From Massilia phosphatilytica (GTDB lineage: Bacteria > Pseudomonadota > Gammaproteobacteria > Burkholderiales > Burkholderiaceae_D), in assembly GCF_002968015.1 (NCBI RefSeq), contig NZ_PUIP01000007.1:1-64000 (forward strand): a DNA stretch of 64,000 bases, read 5' to 3'. A program made the translations under genes and the position numbers. Shown one piece after another: positions 23,751-32,662 of this stretch (position 1 is its first letter; the number at the start of each line of letters is the position of its first letter). The notes below the pieces were generated by a model. That model was not told where the DNA came from, made no database searches, and saw nothing but the letters and a program-made list of their open reading frames with translations.

Positions 23751-25043
23751 TCAACCCGGCAGCGACGTATTCGGCAGCGACGCCGTAAACACGCTCCCCT
23801 TGCCCGACACCGACCGGATCGCCAGCTTGCCGCCGTGGCGCAGCAGCACGTGCTTGACGATCGCGAGACCGAGGCCCGTGCCCTGCGTCTCGCGCGAGCG
23901 GCTCTTGTCGACGCGGTAGAAGCGTTCCGTCAGGCGCGAGATGTGCTGCTCGTCGATGCCGATGCCGTTGTCGATCACTTCGAAGCGCAAATCGTTCGGG
24001 CCGCGCAGCCAGCGCAGCTCGATCCTGCCGCCTGCCGGCGTGTAGCGCACGGCGTTGCTGGCGAGGTTGCCGAACGCGCTGCGCAGTTCTTCGGTACTGC
24101 CCATCACGTCCGGGCCGTCGACGGCGATGTCGATCACGTGGCGGCCGTTCGACAGCGCGCGCGCATCGTTCGCCACCTGTTCCACCAGGGCCCTGACATC
24201 GACCCGCTCGCGCTTGAGCGGATACTCGTCCGATTCCAGGCGCGACAAGGTCAGCATGTCTTCGATCAGCCGCTGCATGCGCTGCGCCTGTTCCGTCATC
24301 AGCATGAGGTGCGCGGTGCGCGTCTTTTCGTCCAGGCCCGGATCGGCGAGCGCGATCTCGAGGAAGCCGACGATCACCGTCAGCGGCGTGCGCAGTTCGT
24401 GCGACGCGTTGGCGATGAAGTCGCGGCGCATGGCTTCGATGCGGTCCGTGTCCGTGGCGTCGTGGGTGACGAGGATCTGGCGGCGGTTTTCGAACGGGAT
24501 GATTTGCACGATCAGCTTGCGGCCGCGGATCGACAGCGTGAGCGGCTGCTCGTAGCGGCCGAGGATCAGGTAGTCGATGAATTCCGGATGGCGGATCAGG
24601 TTCGTCACGCGCCGGCCCTTGTCGTGCTCAAGGGTGAGACCCAGGTGGCGCTCGGCCGCCGGGTTGCACCATTCGAGGAACAGGACGTCGTCCATGATCG
24701 CCACGCCTTCCGGCAGCAGATGCATGGCCTGGCGGAAGCGCGCGAGCCACTCCGTCAGCTCGTCGCGGTTGCGTTCGTCGTCGCGCCGCAGTCTGTATAG
24801 ACGGGCGAAGACATCGGTCCACGCGCCCCACCCGTCCGGCAGCTTCGTGCTCTGCGGGTCGTCGAGCCATTCGCCCAGCTTGTGCAGGTACGCGAGTTGC
24901 GAGACGAGCAGGCCGAGGGTGATGAGCAGCGCGAACGCCAGTCCGGAGACGGGGCCCAGCAGCCACCAGGCGACGCCCGCGAACGCGAGCATCAGGGCCA
25001 GGCGCAGCAGCGCCGGGACCCAGAACATGACTCGAGGATTCAA
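23751..25043 (-). CDS. phoR: Phosphate regulon sensor histidine kinase PhoR
   Basis: 430-residue membrane sensor kinase. It has two N-terminal helices (about 10-50) with a very short periplasmic loop, a PAS domain (about 100-190), the H-box FIANASHELRTPLTV with His215, and ATPase boxes including the G-rich QGTGLGLAIVKHVLLRHGG. PhoR senses phosphate status through PstSCAB-PhoU and controls PhoB. It is last in the pst-pho operon, 13 nt after phoB. Confidence 0.96.
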   Translation of the reverse strand: MNPRVMFWVPALLRLALMLAFAGVAWWLLGPVSGLAFALLITLGLLVSQLAYLHKLGEWLDDPQSTKLPDGWGAWTDVFARLYRLRRDDERNRDELTEWLARFRQAMHLLPEGVAIMDDVLFLEWCNPAAERHLGLTLEHDKGRRVTNLIRHPEFIDYLILGRYEQPLTLSIRGRKLIVQIIPFENRRQILVTHDATDTDRIEAMRRDFIANASHELRTPLTVIVGFLEIALADPGLDEKTRTAHLMLMTEQAQRMQRLIEDMLTLSRLESDEYPLKRERVDVRALVEQVANDARALSNGRHVIDIAVDGPDVMGSTEELRSAFGNLASNAVRYTPAGGRIELRWLRGPNDLRFEVIDNGIGIDEQHISRLTERFYRVDKSRSRETQGTGLGLAIVKHVLLRHGGKLAIRSVSGKGSVFTASLPNTSLPG

Positions 25044-25056
25044 GCGGACGACCTTT

Positions 25057-25749
25057 CTATTTTTCTTTCTCGCTCAGCATGTAGCCCACGCTGCGCACGG
25101 TCTTGATCAGCTTTTCCGCTTCCTTCAGCGCCTTGCGCAGGCGGAGGACATGGACGTCGACCGTGCGCTCCTCGACGGCGGCCGCGTCGCCCCACACCTT
25201 GTCGAGCAACTGGCTGCGCGAGAACACGCGCTCGCGGTGCGCCATCAGGAATTTCAGCAGGCGGTATTCGGCATTTCCCATGTCGAGCTGGCGGCCGTCC
25301 AAGGTGACGGTGCAGCTGGCCGGATCGAGCGTGACGGGACCGGCCGACAGCGGCGCCTCGGCCAGGTGCGGGCTCTTGCGGCGCAGCAGGGCTTTCGAGC
25401 GGGCCACCAGTTCGCGCGGCGAGAACGGCTTCGTCACGTAGTCGTCGGCGCCCGTGTTCAGGCCCGCGATCTTGTCCTCTTCCATGCTCTTCGCCGTCAG
25501 CATGATGACGGGGATGTCCTGGAAATCGCGGTCGCCGCGCAGGCGCGACAGCAAACGCAGGCCGCTCTGGTCGGGCAGCATCCAGTCCAGCAGCAGCAGG
25601 TCGGGCCTGCCGTGCACGATCGAATCCCAGGCCGACGCCACGTTCGCGGCCGTGCGGATCTCCCAGCCCGTCTCGCGCAGCGAGTAGCTCACCAGTTCGA
25701 CGATCGCCGGTTCATCTTCGACAATCAGGACGCTCGTGTTGGCCGCCAT
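25057..25749 (-). CDS. phoB: Phosphate regulon response regulator PhoB
   Basis: 230-residue OmpR-family response regulator. The receiver has the acidic pair EDE near 11-13, phospho-acceptor Asp55 in LLLLDWMLPDQSG and the conserved Lys in FSPRELVAR context. The winged helix ends in VDVHVLRLRKAL. When phosphorylated by PhoR it binds Pho boxes, one of which is seen upstream of pstS. It lies 3 nt after phoU. Confidence 0.97.
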   Translation of the reverse strand: MAANTSVLIVEDEPAIVELVSYSLRETGWEIRTAANVASAWDSIVHGRPDLLLLDWMLPDQSGLRLLSRLRGDRDFQDIPVIMLTAKSMEEDKIAGLNTGADDYVTKPFSPRELVARSKALLRRKSPHLAEAPLSAGPVTLDPASCTVTLDGRQLDMGNAEYRLLKFLMAHRERVFSRSQLLDKVWGDAAAVEERTVDVHVLRLRKALKEAEKLIKTVRSVGYMLSEKEK

Positions 25750-25752
25750 CGA

Positions 25753-26457
25753 TCACCCTTCTCCGCCAGCCGCGACGGCTTGCGGTTTGCTGTGACGAAT
25801 ATCCCTGCCCTCGACGACATAAATCACGTACTCGGCGATATTCTTCGCGTGGTCGCCGATGCGCTCGATCGCCTTCGCGACCCACAGCACGTCCAGCGCC
25901 GACGAGATCGTGCGCGGGTCTTCCATCATGAACGTGATCGTGCTGCGCATGATGGTGCGGAACTCGTGGTCGATGACGTCGTCCTGGGCGATGATCTGCA
26001 CCGCGGCCTTGCCGTCCAGGCGCGCGAACGCGTCGAGCGCGTCGTGCAGCATGTCGGCCGTGGCACGCGAGATCGTGCGCACCGTCTCGTAGTGGTTGAA
26101 GCTGACCATGCCGCGCTCGTGCAGGCTCCTGGCCGTGCGCGCGATCTTGGCGGCTTCGTCGCCGATGCGCTCGAGGTCCGTGATCACCTTGATCGTCGCC
26201 ATGATCGTACGCAGGTCGTTGGCGGCCGGCTGGCGGCGCACGATCAGGTGGCTGCAGGCGTCGTCCAGCTGCACTTCGAGCTGGTTGACGGCGTCGTCGT
26301 CCGCCACGACCTTGTCGGCCTGCTCGGTGTTGCCGACGCGGAATGCGTTCACCGCCTCGTCGAACTGCGTTTCCACCATGCCGCCCATGAGCAGCACTTT
26401 CGACCGGATCGCTTCCAGTTCCTGGTCGTACTGCTTGGAAGAGTGCTCGCCTACCAT
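25753..26457 (-). CDS. phoU: Phosphate transport system regulator PhoU
   Basis: 234-residue all-helical protein with two PhoU repeats, including the metal-binding style motifs DLERIGDEAAKIA and AIERIGDHAKNIAEY. PhoU couples the Pst transporter to PhoR and prevents excess phosphate uptake. Length is normal. It is between pstB and phoB, 35 nt after pstB, the usual order in betaproteobacteria. Confidence 0.97.
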   Translation of the reverse strand: MVGEHSSKQYDQELEAIRSKVLLMGGMVETQFDEAVNAFRVGNTEQADKVVADDDAVNQLEVQLDDACSHLIVRRQPAANDLRTIMATIKVITDLERIGDEAAKIARTARSLHERGMVSFNHYETVRTISRATADMLHDALDAFARLDGKAAVQIIAQDDVIDHEFRTIMRSTITFMMEDPRTISSALDVLWVAKAIERIGDHAKNIAEYVIYVVEGRDIRHSKPQAVAAGGEG

Positions 26458-26492
26458 GTGTTCATCCTGTTCAATAATGTAATCTTACCGCA

Positions 26493-27314
26493 TCAGCCGA
26501 AGCGGCCGGTGATGTAGTCTTGCGTTTCCTTGCGGACCGGGTTCAGGAACAGCTGGTCGGTCTCGCCGAATTCCACCAGTTCGCCCAGGTACATATAGGC
26601 CGTGTAGTCCGAGCAGCGCGCGGCCTGCTGCATGTTGTGCGTGACGATGGCGATCGTGTAGTCGCCCTTCAGCTCGCTGATCAGTTCCTCGATCTTCGAC
26701 GTCGAGATCGGATCCAGCGCCGACGTCGGCTCGTCCAGCAGCAGCACGTCCGGCTTCACCGCGACGCCACGCGCGATGCACAGGCGCTGCTGCTGGCCGC
26801 CCGACAGCGACAGGCCGCTCTTGTTCAACTTGTCCTTCACTTCGGTCCACAGCGCGGCTTTCTTGAGCGCCCATTCCACGCGCTCGTCCATCTCGCCCTT
26901 GGACAGGTTTTCGTACAGGCGCACGCCGAAGGCGATGTTGTCGTAGATGGACATCGGGAACGGCGTCGGCTTCTGGAATACCATGCCGATCTTCGCGCGC
27001 AGCATGTTCACGTCCACACCAGGTTCCAGGATATTGCGGCCGCGGTACAGGATCGAACCTTCCGCGCGCTGGCCCGGGTACAGGTCGTACATGCGGTTCA
27101 GGGTGCGCAGCAAGGTCGACTTGCCGCAGCCCGACGGGCCGATGAACGCGGTGACCTGCTTGTCGTGGACGTCCAGGCTGACGTTCTTCAGGCTCTTCGT
27201 CTTACCGTAATAAAAGTCCAGGCCGGAGATCTCGATCGTCTTGGTCTTCGGCTTGGCGTTGGTCGCCTTTTGCGTCGGGGTGGACAGGGTCTGGGTCATC
27301 ATCGTGGTCATCAT
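26493..27314 (-). CDS. pstB: Phosphate ABC transporter ATP-binding protein PstB
   Basis: 273-residue ABC ATPase that powers phosphate import. Walker A is GPSGCGKST, the signature [14 protein letters not shown] and Walker [14 protein letters not shown]. The ATG at 27314 overlaps the pstA stop as ATGA, giving translational coupling; this is the preferred start. A low-complexity Met/Thr-rich N-terminus of about 30 residues precedes the ATPase domain. Confidence 0.97.
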   Translation of the reverse strand: MMTTMMTQTLSTPTQKATNAKPKTKTIEISGLDFYYGKTKSLKNVSLDVHDKQVTAFIGPSGCGKSTLLRTLNRMYDLYPGQRAEGSILYRGRNILEPGVDVNMLRAKIGMVFQKPTPFPMSIYDNIAFGVRLYENLSKGEMDERVEWALKKAALWTEVKDKLNKSGLSLSGGQQQRLCIARGVAVKPDVLLLDEPTSALDPISTSKIEELISELKGDYTIAIVTHNMQQAARCSDYTAYMYLGELVEFGETDQLFLNPVRKETQDYITGRFG

Positions 27315-28177
27315 TGCGGGTTCTTTTGGCGGAACAGCGTCCGCGACAGGATATTCAGGAGCAGCACGCTGAACGTCACCAGCAGGGCGGCACCCCACGC
27401 GAGGCTGCGCCAGTCTTCATACGAGCTCATCGCGAACAGATAGATCGCCACCGGCAGGTTGGCCATCGGCTGCTTCATGTCGAGGCTGAAGAACTGGTTG
27501 TTCAGCGCGGTGAACAGCAGCGGCGCCGTCTCGCCGGCGATGCGGGCCACGGCCAGCAGCACGCCGGTCACGACGCCCGCCTTCACGGCGCGCAGGCGCA
27601 CCGTCATCGACACTTTCCAGCGCGGCGCGCCCAGCGCGAACGCGGCTTCGAGCAGGCTGTTCGGCACGAGGTGCAGCATGTTGTCGGTCGTGCGCACGAC
27701 GACGGGAATCGCGATCAGCGACAGCGCGATCGTGCCCGCATAGCCGGAGAAATGGCCGAAGCGCGCCACGCACAGGGCGTACACGAACAGGCCGATCACG
27801 ATCGACGGCGCCGACAGCATGATGTCCGTGACGAAGCGCGTGACGGTGGCGAACTTGTTGTTCTGGCCGTACTCGGCCAGGTAGATGCCGGCCAGGATGC
27901 CGACCGGCGTCGAGATCGCCGTGGACAGGCCCACCATCATGAGGCTGCCGACGATCGCATTGCGCACGCCGCCCGGGCTGCCCGGCGCCGGCGTGTCCAT
28001 CGTGAACAGCGTGTGCGACAGTGCTCCGAAACCATTGACCAGCAGGGTCTCCAGGATCCACAGCAGGAACCCGAGGCCGACGGCCATCGCCAGCACGGAC
28101 AAGGCGATGCCGATGCGGTGGCCGAGCAGGCGGCGCCGATAAACGGGATTAAGCGGCGAATTTACGACGGCATCCAT
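27311..28177 (-). CDS. pstA: Phosphate ABC transporter permease PstA
   Basis: 288-residue inner-membrane permease with six predicted helices and the BPD-transport motif region [25 protein letters not shown] that contacts PstB. It overlaps pstB by 4 nt (ATGA) and pstC by 1 nt (TAATG), so the three are translated as a coupled unit. Confidence 0.97.
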   Translation of the reverse strand: MDAVVNSPLNPVYRRRLLGHRIGIALSVLAMAVGLGFLLWILETLLVNGFGALSHTLFTMDTPAPGSPGGVRNAIVGSLMMVGLSTAISTPVGILAGIYLAEYGQNNKFATVTRFVTDIMLSAPSIVIGLFVYALCVARFGHFSGYAGTIALSLIAIPVVVRTTDNMLHLVPNSLLEAAFALGAPRWKVSMTVRLRAVKAGVVTGVLLAVARIAGETAPLLFTALNNQFFSLDMKQPMANLPVAIYLFAMSSYEDWRSLAWGAALLVTFSVLLLNILSRTLFRQKNPQ

Positions 28178-29196
28178 TACTTCACCCCTTCCTTGCGGGA
28201 CATCCCGACGAGCATCAATTTAGCGGCCGTCAGCACGATGAACGTGATGGCGAACAGGATCAGGCCCAGCGCGAACAGCGAGGACACGTGCAACTGCGAG
28301 CTGGCTTCGGCGAATTCGTTGGCCAGCGTGGAAGAAATGGAGTTACCCGGCGAGAACAGCGACAGTTTGATGTCGTTGGCGTTACCGATGACGAAGGTGA
28401 CGGCCATCGTCTCGCCCAGGGCGCGGCCCAGGCCCAGCATCACGCCGCCGACGACGCCGGCGCGGGTGTACGGCAGCACGATCTTGCGCACGACTTCCCA
28501 TTTGGTGCAGCCGAGGCCGTAGGCGGATTCCTTCAGCACGGCCGGCACGATCTCGAACACGTCGCGCATGACGGAGGCGATGAACGGGATGATCATCACG
28601 GCCAGGATCAGGCCGGCGGTCAGCAGCCCCAGGCCCATCGTCGGGCCCTGGAAGAACGGGCCGATGAACGGCAGCACGCCCAGGGTTTTCTTGAGGAACG
28701 GCTGGATCGTGTCGCCGAACAGCGGCGCGAACACGAACAGGCCCCACATGCCGTAGATGATCGACGGCACGCCCGCCAGCAGCTCGACGGCCATGCCCAT
28801 CGGGCGGCGCAGCCATGCCGGGCAGATCTCGGTGAGGAACAGGGCGATGCCGAAGCTGATGGGGAAAGCGACGAGCAGCGCGATGATCGACGTGACCAGC
28901 GTGCCCGTGATGGCGATCAGCGCGCCGAATTTGTCGTTGACGGGATCCCACTCGTTGGTGACGAGGAAGGAAGCGCCGAATTCGCGGAACGCAGGGGCCG
29001 CGCCGATCGCCAGGGAAATGATGATGCCGACGAGGACGATCAGTACGCTCGCGGCGAACAGCAGGGTCACCTTGTGGAAGATGAAGTCCTGGATGCGCTG
29101 CACGCGCATCGTATTGCGCAGTGCGACGTTGCGGGCTTCTTCCTGCAACGCGGCCTGGCCGGCCTCGTCGGCGGCGAGCGCGGGGTGTGCGTTCAT
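28177..29196 (-). CDS. pstC: Phosphate ABC transporter permease PstC
   Basis: 339-residue inner-membrane permease, partner of PstA. Six helices and the EAA-type loop [25 protein letters not shown] are present. The ATG at 29196 is preferred over an upstream TTG at 29226. It follows pstS after a 107-nt gap that contains a strong stem-loop, and overlaps pstA by one base. Confidence 0.96.
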   Translation of the reverse strand: MNAHPALAADEAGQAALQEEARNVALRNTMRVQRIQDFIFHKVTLLFAASVLIVLVGIIISLAIGAAPAFREFGASFLVTNEWDPVNDKFGALIAITGTLVTSIIALLVAFPISFGIALFLTEICPAWLRRPMGMAVELLAGVPSIIYGMWGLFVFAPLFGDTIQPFLKKTLGVLPFIGPFFQGPTMGLGLLTAGLILAVMIIPFIASVMRDVFEIVPAVLKESAYGLGCTKWEVVRKIVLPYTRAGVVGGVMLGLGRALGETMAVTFVIGNANDIKLSLFSPGNSISSTLANEFAEASSQLHVSSLFALGLILFAITFIVLTAAKLMLVGMSRKEGVK

Positions 29197-29230
29197 GTGT
29201 TTGTCCAATTTATTACCTAGAAGCAAAAAC

Positions 29231-29278
29231 GCGTCGCTCCCACCTGCCCGACCTCGCGCCGGGAGGTGGGAGCGACGC
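29231..29278 (-). promoter_or_regulatory. Perfect 15-bp stem-loop between pstS and pstC
   Basis: GCGTCGCTCCCACCT (29231-29245) is perfectly complementary to 29264-29278, with an 18-nt GC-rich loop. On the minus strand the sequence after the stem lacks a clean T-run. It therefore probably acts as a 3'-end stabiliser or partial terminator that keeps pstS mRNA in excess over the transporter genes, as such intercistronic structures do in other binding-protein operons. Confidence 0.75.
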
Positions 29279-29303
29279 TACCCACGTTGCGGGTATTGCT
29301 CAA

Positions 29304-30347
29304 TTACCAGATCGCCTTGCCCGAACCGTCTTTCAGGTTGTTCTTCCAGGCGGTTTCCACCAGCTTGGTAACGGACTCCGGCATCGGCACGTAATCCAGT
29401 TCGTTGGCGGCGGCGGTGCCGTTCTTGAAGGCGTAGTCGAAGAACTTCAGCACTTCCTTGCCCTTGGCGGCGTCGGCTTGCGACTTGTGCACGATCGCGT
29501 ACGTCACGCCGGTGATCGGCCAGGCGTTCTTGCCCGGCTGGTCGGTCAGGACGACGCCGAAGCCCGGTGCCTTGACCCAGTCCGCGTTGGCGGCGGCGGC
29601 CTTGAAGTTGTCATCGTCCGGCTGCAGGAAGTTGCCGTCGCGGTTCTTCAGCTGGGTGTGGGCCAGCTTGTTCTTCTTGGCATAGGCCCATTCGACGTAG
29701 CCGATCGAGCCCTTGATGCGCTGGACGTTGGCGGCGACGCCGTCATTGCCCTTGCCACCCACGCCGACGGCCCATTTCACCGCGGTGCCGGCACCGATCT
29801 TCGCCTTGAAGTCCGGGTTGGTCTGCGACAGGTAATTCGTGAACAGGAACGAGGTACCCGAACCGTCGGCGCGGTGCACGACGGTGATGTCTTCGGCCGG
29901 CAGCTTCACGCCCGGGTTCAGGGCGGCGATCGCCTGGTCATTCCACTTGGTGACCTTGCCCAGGTAGATGTCGGCGATGACCGGACCGGTCAGTTTCAGC
30001 TGGCCCGGCGCGACGCCGTCCAGGTTGACGATGGCGACGACGCCGCCCATGATCGTCGGGAACTGCATCAGGCCTGCTTCGTTCAGCTCTTCGACCGGCA
30101 GCGGCATGTCCGATGCACCGAAGTCGACGGTCTTGGCCTTGATCTGCTTGATACCGGCGCCCGAGCCGATCGATTGGTAGTTCAGGCCGTTGCCGCTGGT
30201 CTTCTTGTACATCTCCGCCCATTTCGAATAGATCGGGTAGGCGAAGGTGGAACCAGCACCAGTGATGTCGGCGGCCAGCGTCGCGGTGCTCGCGAACGCG
30301 GCGGTGGTGCCGATGATGATGGTTGCCAGCAGTTGCTTCATGCGCAT
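29304..30347 (-). CDS. pstS: Phosphate-binding periplasmic protein PstS
   Basis: 347-residue secreted solute-binding protein. A Sec signal peptide (cleavage after about residue 25, before ADITGAG) precedes the mature protein. ITGAGSTFAYPIYSKW and the phosphate loop HRADGSGTSFLFTNYL are PstS signatures. AAGGA sits about 8 nt before the first of two close ATGs, supporting 30347. It is first in the operon, directly downstream of a Pho-box promoter. Confidence 0.97.
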   Translation of the reverse strand: MRMKQLLATIIIGTTAAFASTATLAADITGAGSTFAYPIYSKWAEMYKKTSGNGLNYQSIGSGAGIKQIKAKTVDFGASDMPLPVEELNEAGLMQFPTIMGGVVAIVNLDGVAPGQLKLTGPVIADIYLGKVTKWNDQAIAALNPGVKLPAEDITVVHRADGSGTSFLFTNYLSQTNPDFKAKIGAGTAVKWAVGVGGKGNDGVAANVQRIKGSIGYVEWAYAKKNKLAHTQLKNRDGNFLQPDDDNFKAAAANADWVKAPGFGVVLTDQPGKNAWPITGVTYAIVHKSQADAAKGKEVLKFFDYAFKNGTAAANELDYVPMPESVTKLVETAWKNNLKDGSGKAIW

Positions 30348-30669
30348 ATCAAGGTCCTTTGGTTAGGTGTGACACGGTTGATGCTGCGCAGTGTAGAGAG
30401 CAAATATGACGTCTTTATGACATGGCCATCCTGACCATATGACATGCGTGGCGCATCAAGTGAAAGCCTTGGATGACATGTCACACAGCGCTTCGACCGC
30501 TGTCACAATGTGTGGTTCCACCCTCTTCCACAGTCGAGAAAATGGGCCTTGTAAATACTTTTTCTTATGCTAAGTTGAAAGTGTTTATGCAGTATGGAGG
30601 ACTAGTCCTACAAACTCGAAGACGAATGGTTGAAGGATGGGAGGGAACGCTCAACGGCGTTTGAACGGT
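30348..30669. other. Intergenic region upstream of pstS
   Basis: Beyond the Pho-box promoter, two TGTCACA half-sites in plus-strand orientation lie exactly 22 nt apart (30479-30485 and 30501-30507), within TGACATGTCA palindromic context. An AGGACTAGTCCT palindrome occurs near 30597-30608. This stretch is AT-richer than its surroundings. No convincing plus-strand promoter with both boxes was found. Confidence 0.5.
30390..30445 (-). promoter_or_regulatory. Pho-box promoter of the pst-pho operon
   Basis: On the minus strand, TGTCATAAAGACGTCATATT (30403-30422) matches the PhoB consensus of two TGTCA repeats 11 nt apart. A second half-site TGTCATATGGTCAG lies just upstream (to about 30445). A -10-like TACACT (30390-30395) follows the box by 6-7 nt. 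In Pho promoters the box replaces the -35 element, and this spacing fits that layout. Confidence 0.85.
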
Positions 30670-30780
30670 ATGTTATTCATTACAGGCATGCTGACCGGGA
30701 TGGTCGTCCTCGTGTTGTACGAGGTGATTTCCGAAGGCCTTGGCAGTTCGCAAAAGTTGCACGACCGCTATCACGAATAG
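30670..30780 (+). CDS. Possible small single-helix membrane protein (36 aa)
   Basis: A short reading frame with ATG at 30670 and TAG at 30778-30780. It encodes a hydrophobic N-terminus (FITGMLTGMVVLVLYEVI, one likely membrane helix) and a short polar tail ending in HDRYHE. No clear ribosome site precedes it. Support comes from the amphipathic composition and from a strong terminator 31 nt downstream in the matching direction. It could also be chance within a noncoding transcript. No function is inferred. Confidence 0.4.
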   Translation: MLFITGMLTGMVVLVLYEVISEGLGSSQKLHDRYHE

Positions 30781-30810
30781 CATTGGGGGCCGTAGAGGCC
30801 TCATCAAAGA

Positions 30811-30846
30811 AAAAGCGGCGGGGCCTGAGGCACCCGCCGCTTTTCT
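30811..30846 (+). terminator. Bidirectional intrinsic terminator
   Basis: AAGCGGCGGG (30813-30822) pairs with CCCGCCGCTT (30833-30842), with a 10-nt loop. It is flanked by an A-run on the left and TTTTCTT on the right, so it can end transcripts in both directions. On the minus strand it ends the PilZ gene; on the plus strand it implies a transcript arriving from the pstS side. Confidence 0.9.
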
Positions 30847-30863
30847 TGCGCATCGACCGGACG

Positions 30864-31184
30864 TCAGCGCAGGAAGCGTGACACCTGGCTCATCGCCGTC
30901 AGGTCCAGGTTCACGAACTGCAACCCGGCCTTGAATTCGCCATTACTGAAAATACAATACATGACCTTGACGCGTGCATGCAGGGGAAACGGCGTACCGT
31001 CGACCAGCAGGTCGAAGCCGAGCTGGCCCGTCTGCCCCGTCTGCATCGGATGCGGCACGGTGATGCTGACGCCGTTGGCGCCGATGTCGGATGTACGTCC
31101 CTGGACGGGCGCCTGGCCTTCCATTGCCAGCACTGCCCGCACCTTCAGGATCTTGCGTGCGGATTGCCTCTGATCTATCGCCAC
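30864..31184 (-). CDS. PilZ-domain protein
   Basis: 106-residue single PilZ domain. The N-terminal RQSARK and the DIGANG segment correspond to the RxxxR and (D/N)xSxxG cyclic-di-GMP-binding motifs, the second with Ile in place of the usual Ser-adjacent residue order. It could be a small c-di-GMP effector. It is downstream of radA by 82 nt and may share its transcript. The weak motif means c-di-GMP binding is likely but not certain. Confidence 0.8.
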   Translation of the reverse strand: MAIDQRQSARKILKVRAVLAMEGQAPVQGRTSDIGANGVSITVPHPMQTGQTGQLGFDLLVDGTPFPLHARVKVMYCIFSNGEFKAGLQFVNLDLTAMSQVSRFLR

Positions 31185-31266
31185 GATAAGCCTGTGATAC
31201 TTTTAAAAACGAGTGGCATTATAGGTGGAAACGGTATCCCACGTGTTGCCATGCGCAAATGACGGA

Positions 31267-32646
31267 TCAGTCCAGTTCGCGCAGCTTGCTGAACGCTTCG
31301 TCGATGCGCTCGACGGCGACGATGGTCATGCCCTCGATTTTTTGCTTCGGCACGTTCGCCTTGGGGATCACGGCGACCGAAAAGCCCAGCTTCGCGGCCT
31401 CGCGCAAACGCTCCTGCCCGCGCGGCGCCGGACGGATCTCGCCGGCCAGGCCCACCTCGCCGAAGACGACGAGGCCGCGCGGCAGCGCTTTGTTACGCAT
31501 CGATGAATTGATCGCCAGAAGCACCGCAAGGTCGGCTGCCGGCTCCGTGATCTTGACGCCACCCACCGCATTGATGAACACGTCCTGGTCGAATGCGGCG
31601 ATGCCGGCATGGCGATGCAGCACCGCGAGCAGCATCGCGAGGCGGTTCTGCTCCAGGCCGACGGACAGCCGGCGTGCGTTCGGCAAATGGCTCGCATCGA
31701 CGAGCGCCTGCACTTCAACCAGCAGCGGCCGGGTTCCCTCCTGCGTCACCATCACGCAGGACCCGGGCACCTGGTTGTCGTGTTGCGACAGGAACAGCGC
31801 GGACGGGTTCGACACGCCCTTCAGCCCCTTTTCCGTCATCGCGAACACGCCCAGCTCGTTGACAGCGCCGAAACGGTTCTTGATGGCGCGTACGAGCCGG
31901 AAGCTGGACTGCGTATCGCCTTCGAAATACAGCACGGTATCGACGATGTGTTCCAGCACGCGCGGGCCCGCGAGCGCGCCCTCCTTCGTCACGTGGCCGA
32001 CGAGGATGATCGTGACGCCCGTCTGCTTGGCCACGCGCGTGAGCTGGGCCGCGCATTCGCGTACCTGGGAGACGGAACCGGGCGCCGACGTCAGCGCGTC
32101 CGAATACAGCGTCTGGATCGAGTCGATGACGGCCACGTCCGGCTTGAGGTCGGCAATGGTGCCGAGGATTTTTTCCAGCTGGATCTCGGCCTGCAGTTTC
32201 AAATCCTTCGCCTCGACCTGCAGCCGGCGTGCGCGCAGGGCGATCTGGGCGCCGGATTCCTCGCCGGACACGTACAGGGTGCTGCGCCCCGTCGCCAGGT
32301 TCGCCAGCGCCTGCAGCAGCAGGGTCGACTTGCCGATGCCGGGGTCGCCACCGATCAGCACGACACCGCCCGCGACGAGACCGCCGCCCAGCACGCGGTC
32401 GAATTCATCGATCCCGGTGCCGAAGCGCGGCACGTCGATCGCCTCGATGTCCTTCAGCGACAGCACGGGGGCCGTCTGCGCCAGGCTTTTATGCATGTGC
32501 GGTGTCTGCGACATGCGGTTCAGGCCGGCGGTTTCGACCTGTTCGGTCATCGTGTTCCAGGCCTTGCAATCGCCACATTGGCCGGTCCAGCGGCTGGCGA
32601 CACTGCCGCAATCGCTGCAGACGAAACTGGTACGGGGTTTAGCCAT
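31267..32646 (-). CDS. radA: DNA repair protein RadA
   Basis: 459-residue RecA-like branch-migration ATPase. It has an N-terminal C4 zinc finger (CSDCG...CGDC), Walker A GGDPGIGKST, the RadA-specific KNRFG motif and a C-terminal Lon-like domain with EVGLAGEIRPAPRGQERLREA. It helps RecA process recombination intermediates. It lies 16 nt downstream of alr. Confidence 0.97.
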   Translation of the reverse strand: MAKPRTSFVCSDCGSVASRWTGQCGDCKAWNTMTEQVETAGLNRMSQTPHMHKSLAQTAPVLSLKDIEAIDVPRFGTGIDEFDRVLGGGLVAGGVVLIGGDPGIGKSTLLLQALANLATGRSTLYVSGEESGAQIALRARRLQVEAKDLKLQAEIQLEKILGTIADLKPDVAVIDSIQTLYSDALTSAPGSVSQVRECAAQLTRVAKQTGVTIILVGHVTKEGALAGPRVLEHIVDTVLYFEGDTQSSFRLVRAIKNRFGAVNELGVFAMTEKGLKGVSNPSALFLSQHDNQVPGSCVMVTQEGTRPLLVEVQALVDASHLPNARRLSVGLEQNRLAMLLAVLHRHAGIAAFDQDVFINAVGGVKITEPAADLAVLLAINSSMRNKALPRGLVVFGEVGLAGEIRPAPRGQERLREAAKLGFSVAVIPKANVPKQKIEGMTIVAVERIDEAFSKLRELD

Positions 32647-32662
32647 GATTCCTTGCTTGTCT

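Noticed and set aside
23751..30347. Separate sets of pst and pho genes
   Set aside because: Spacing of a few bases, 1-nt and 4-nt overlaps, and a single Pho-box promoter support one operon from pstS to phoR.
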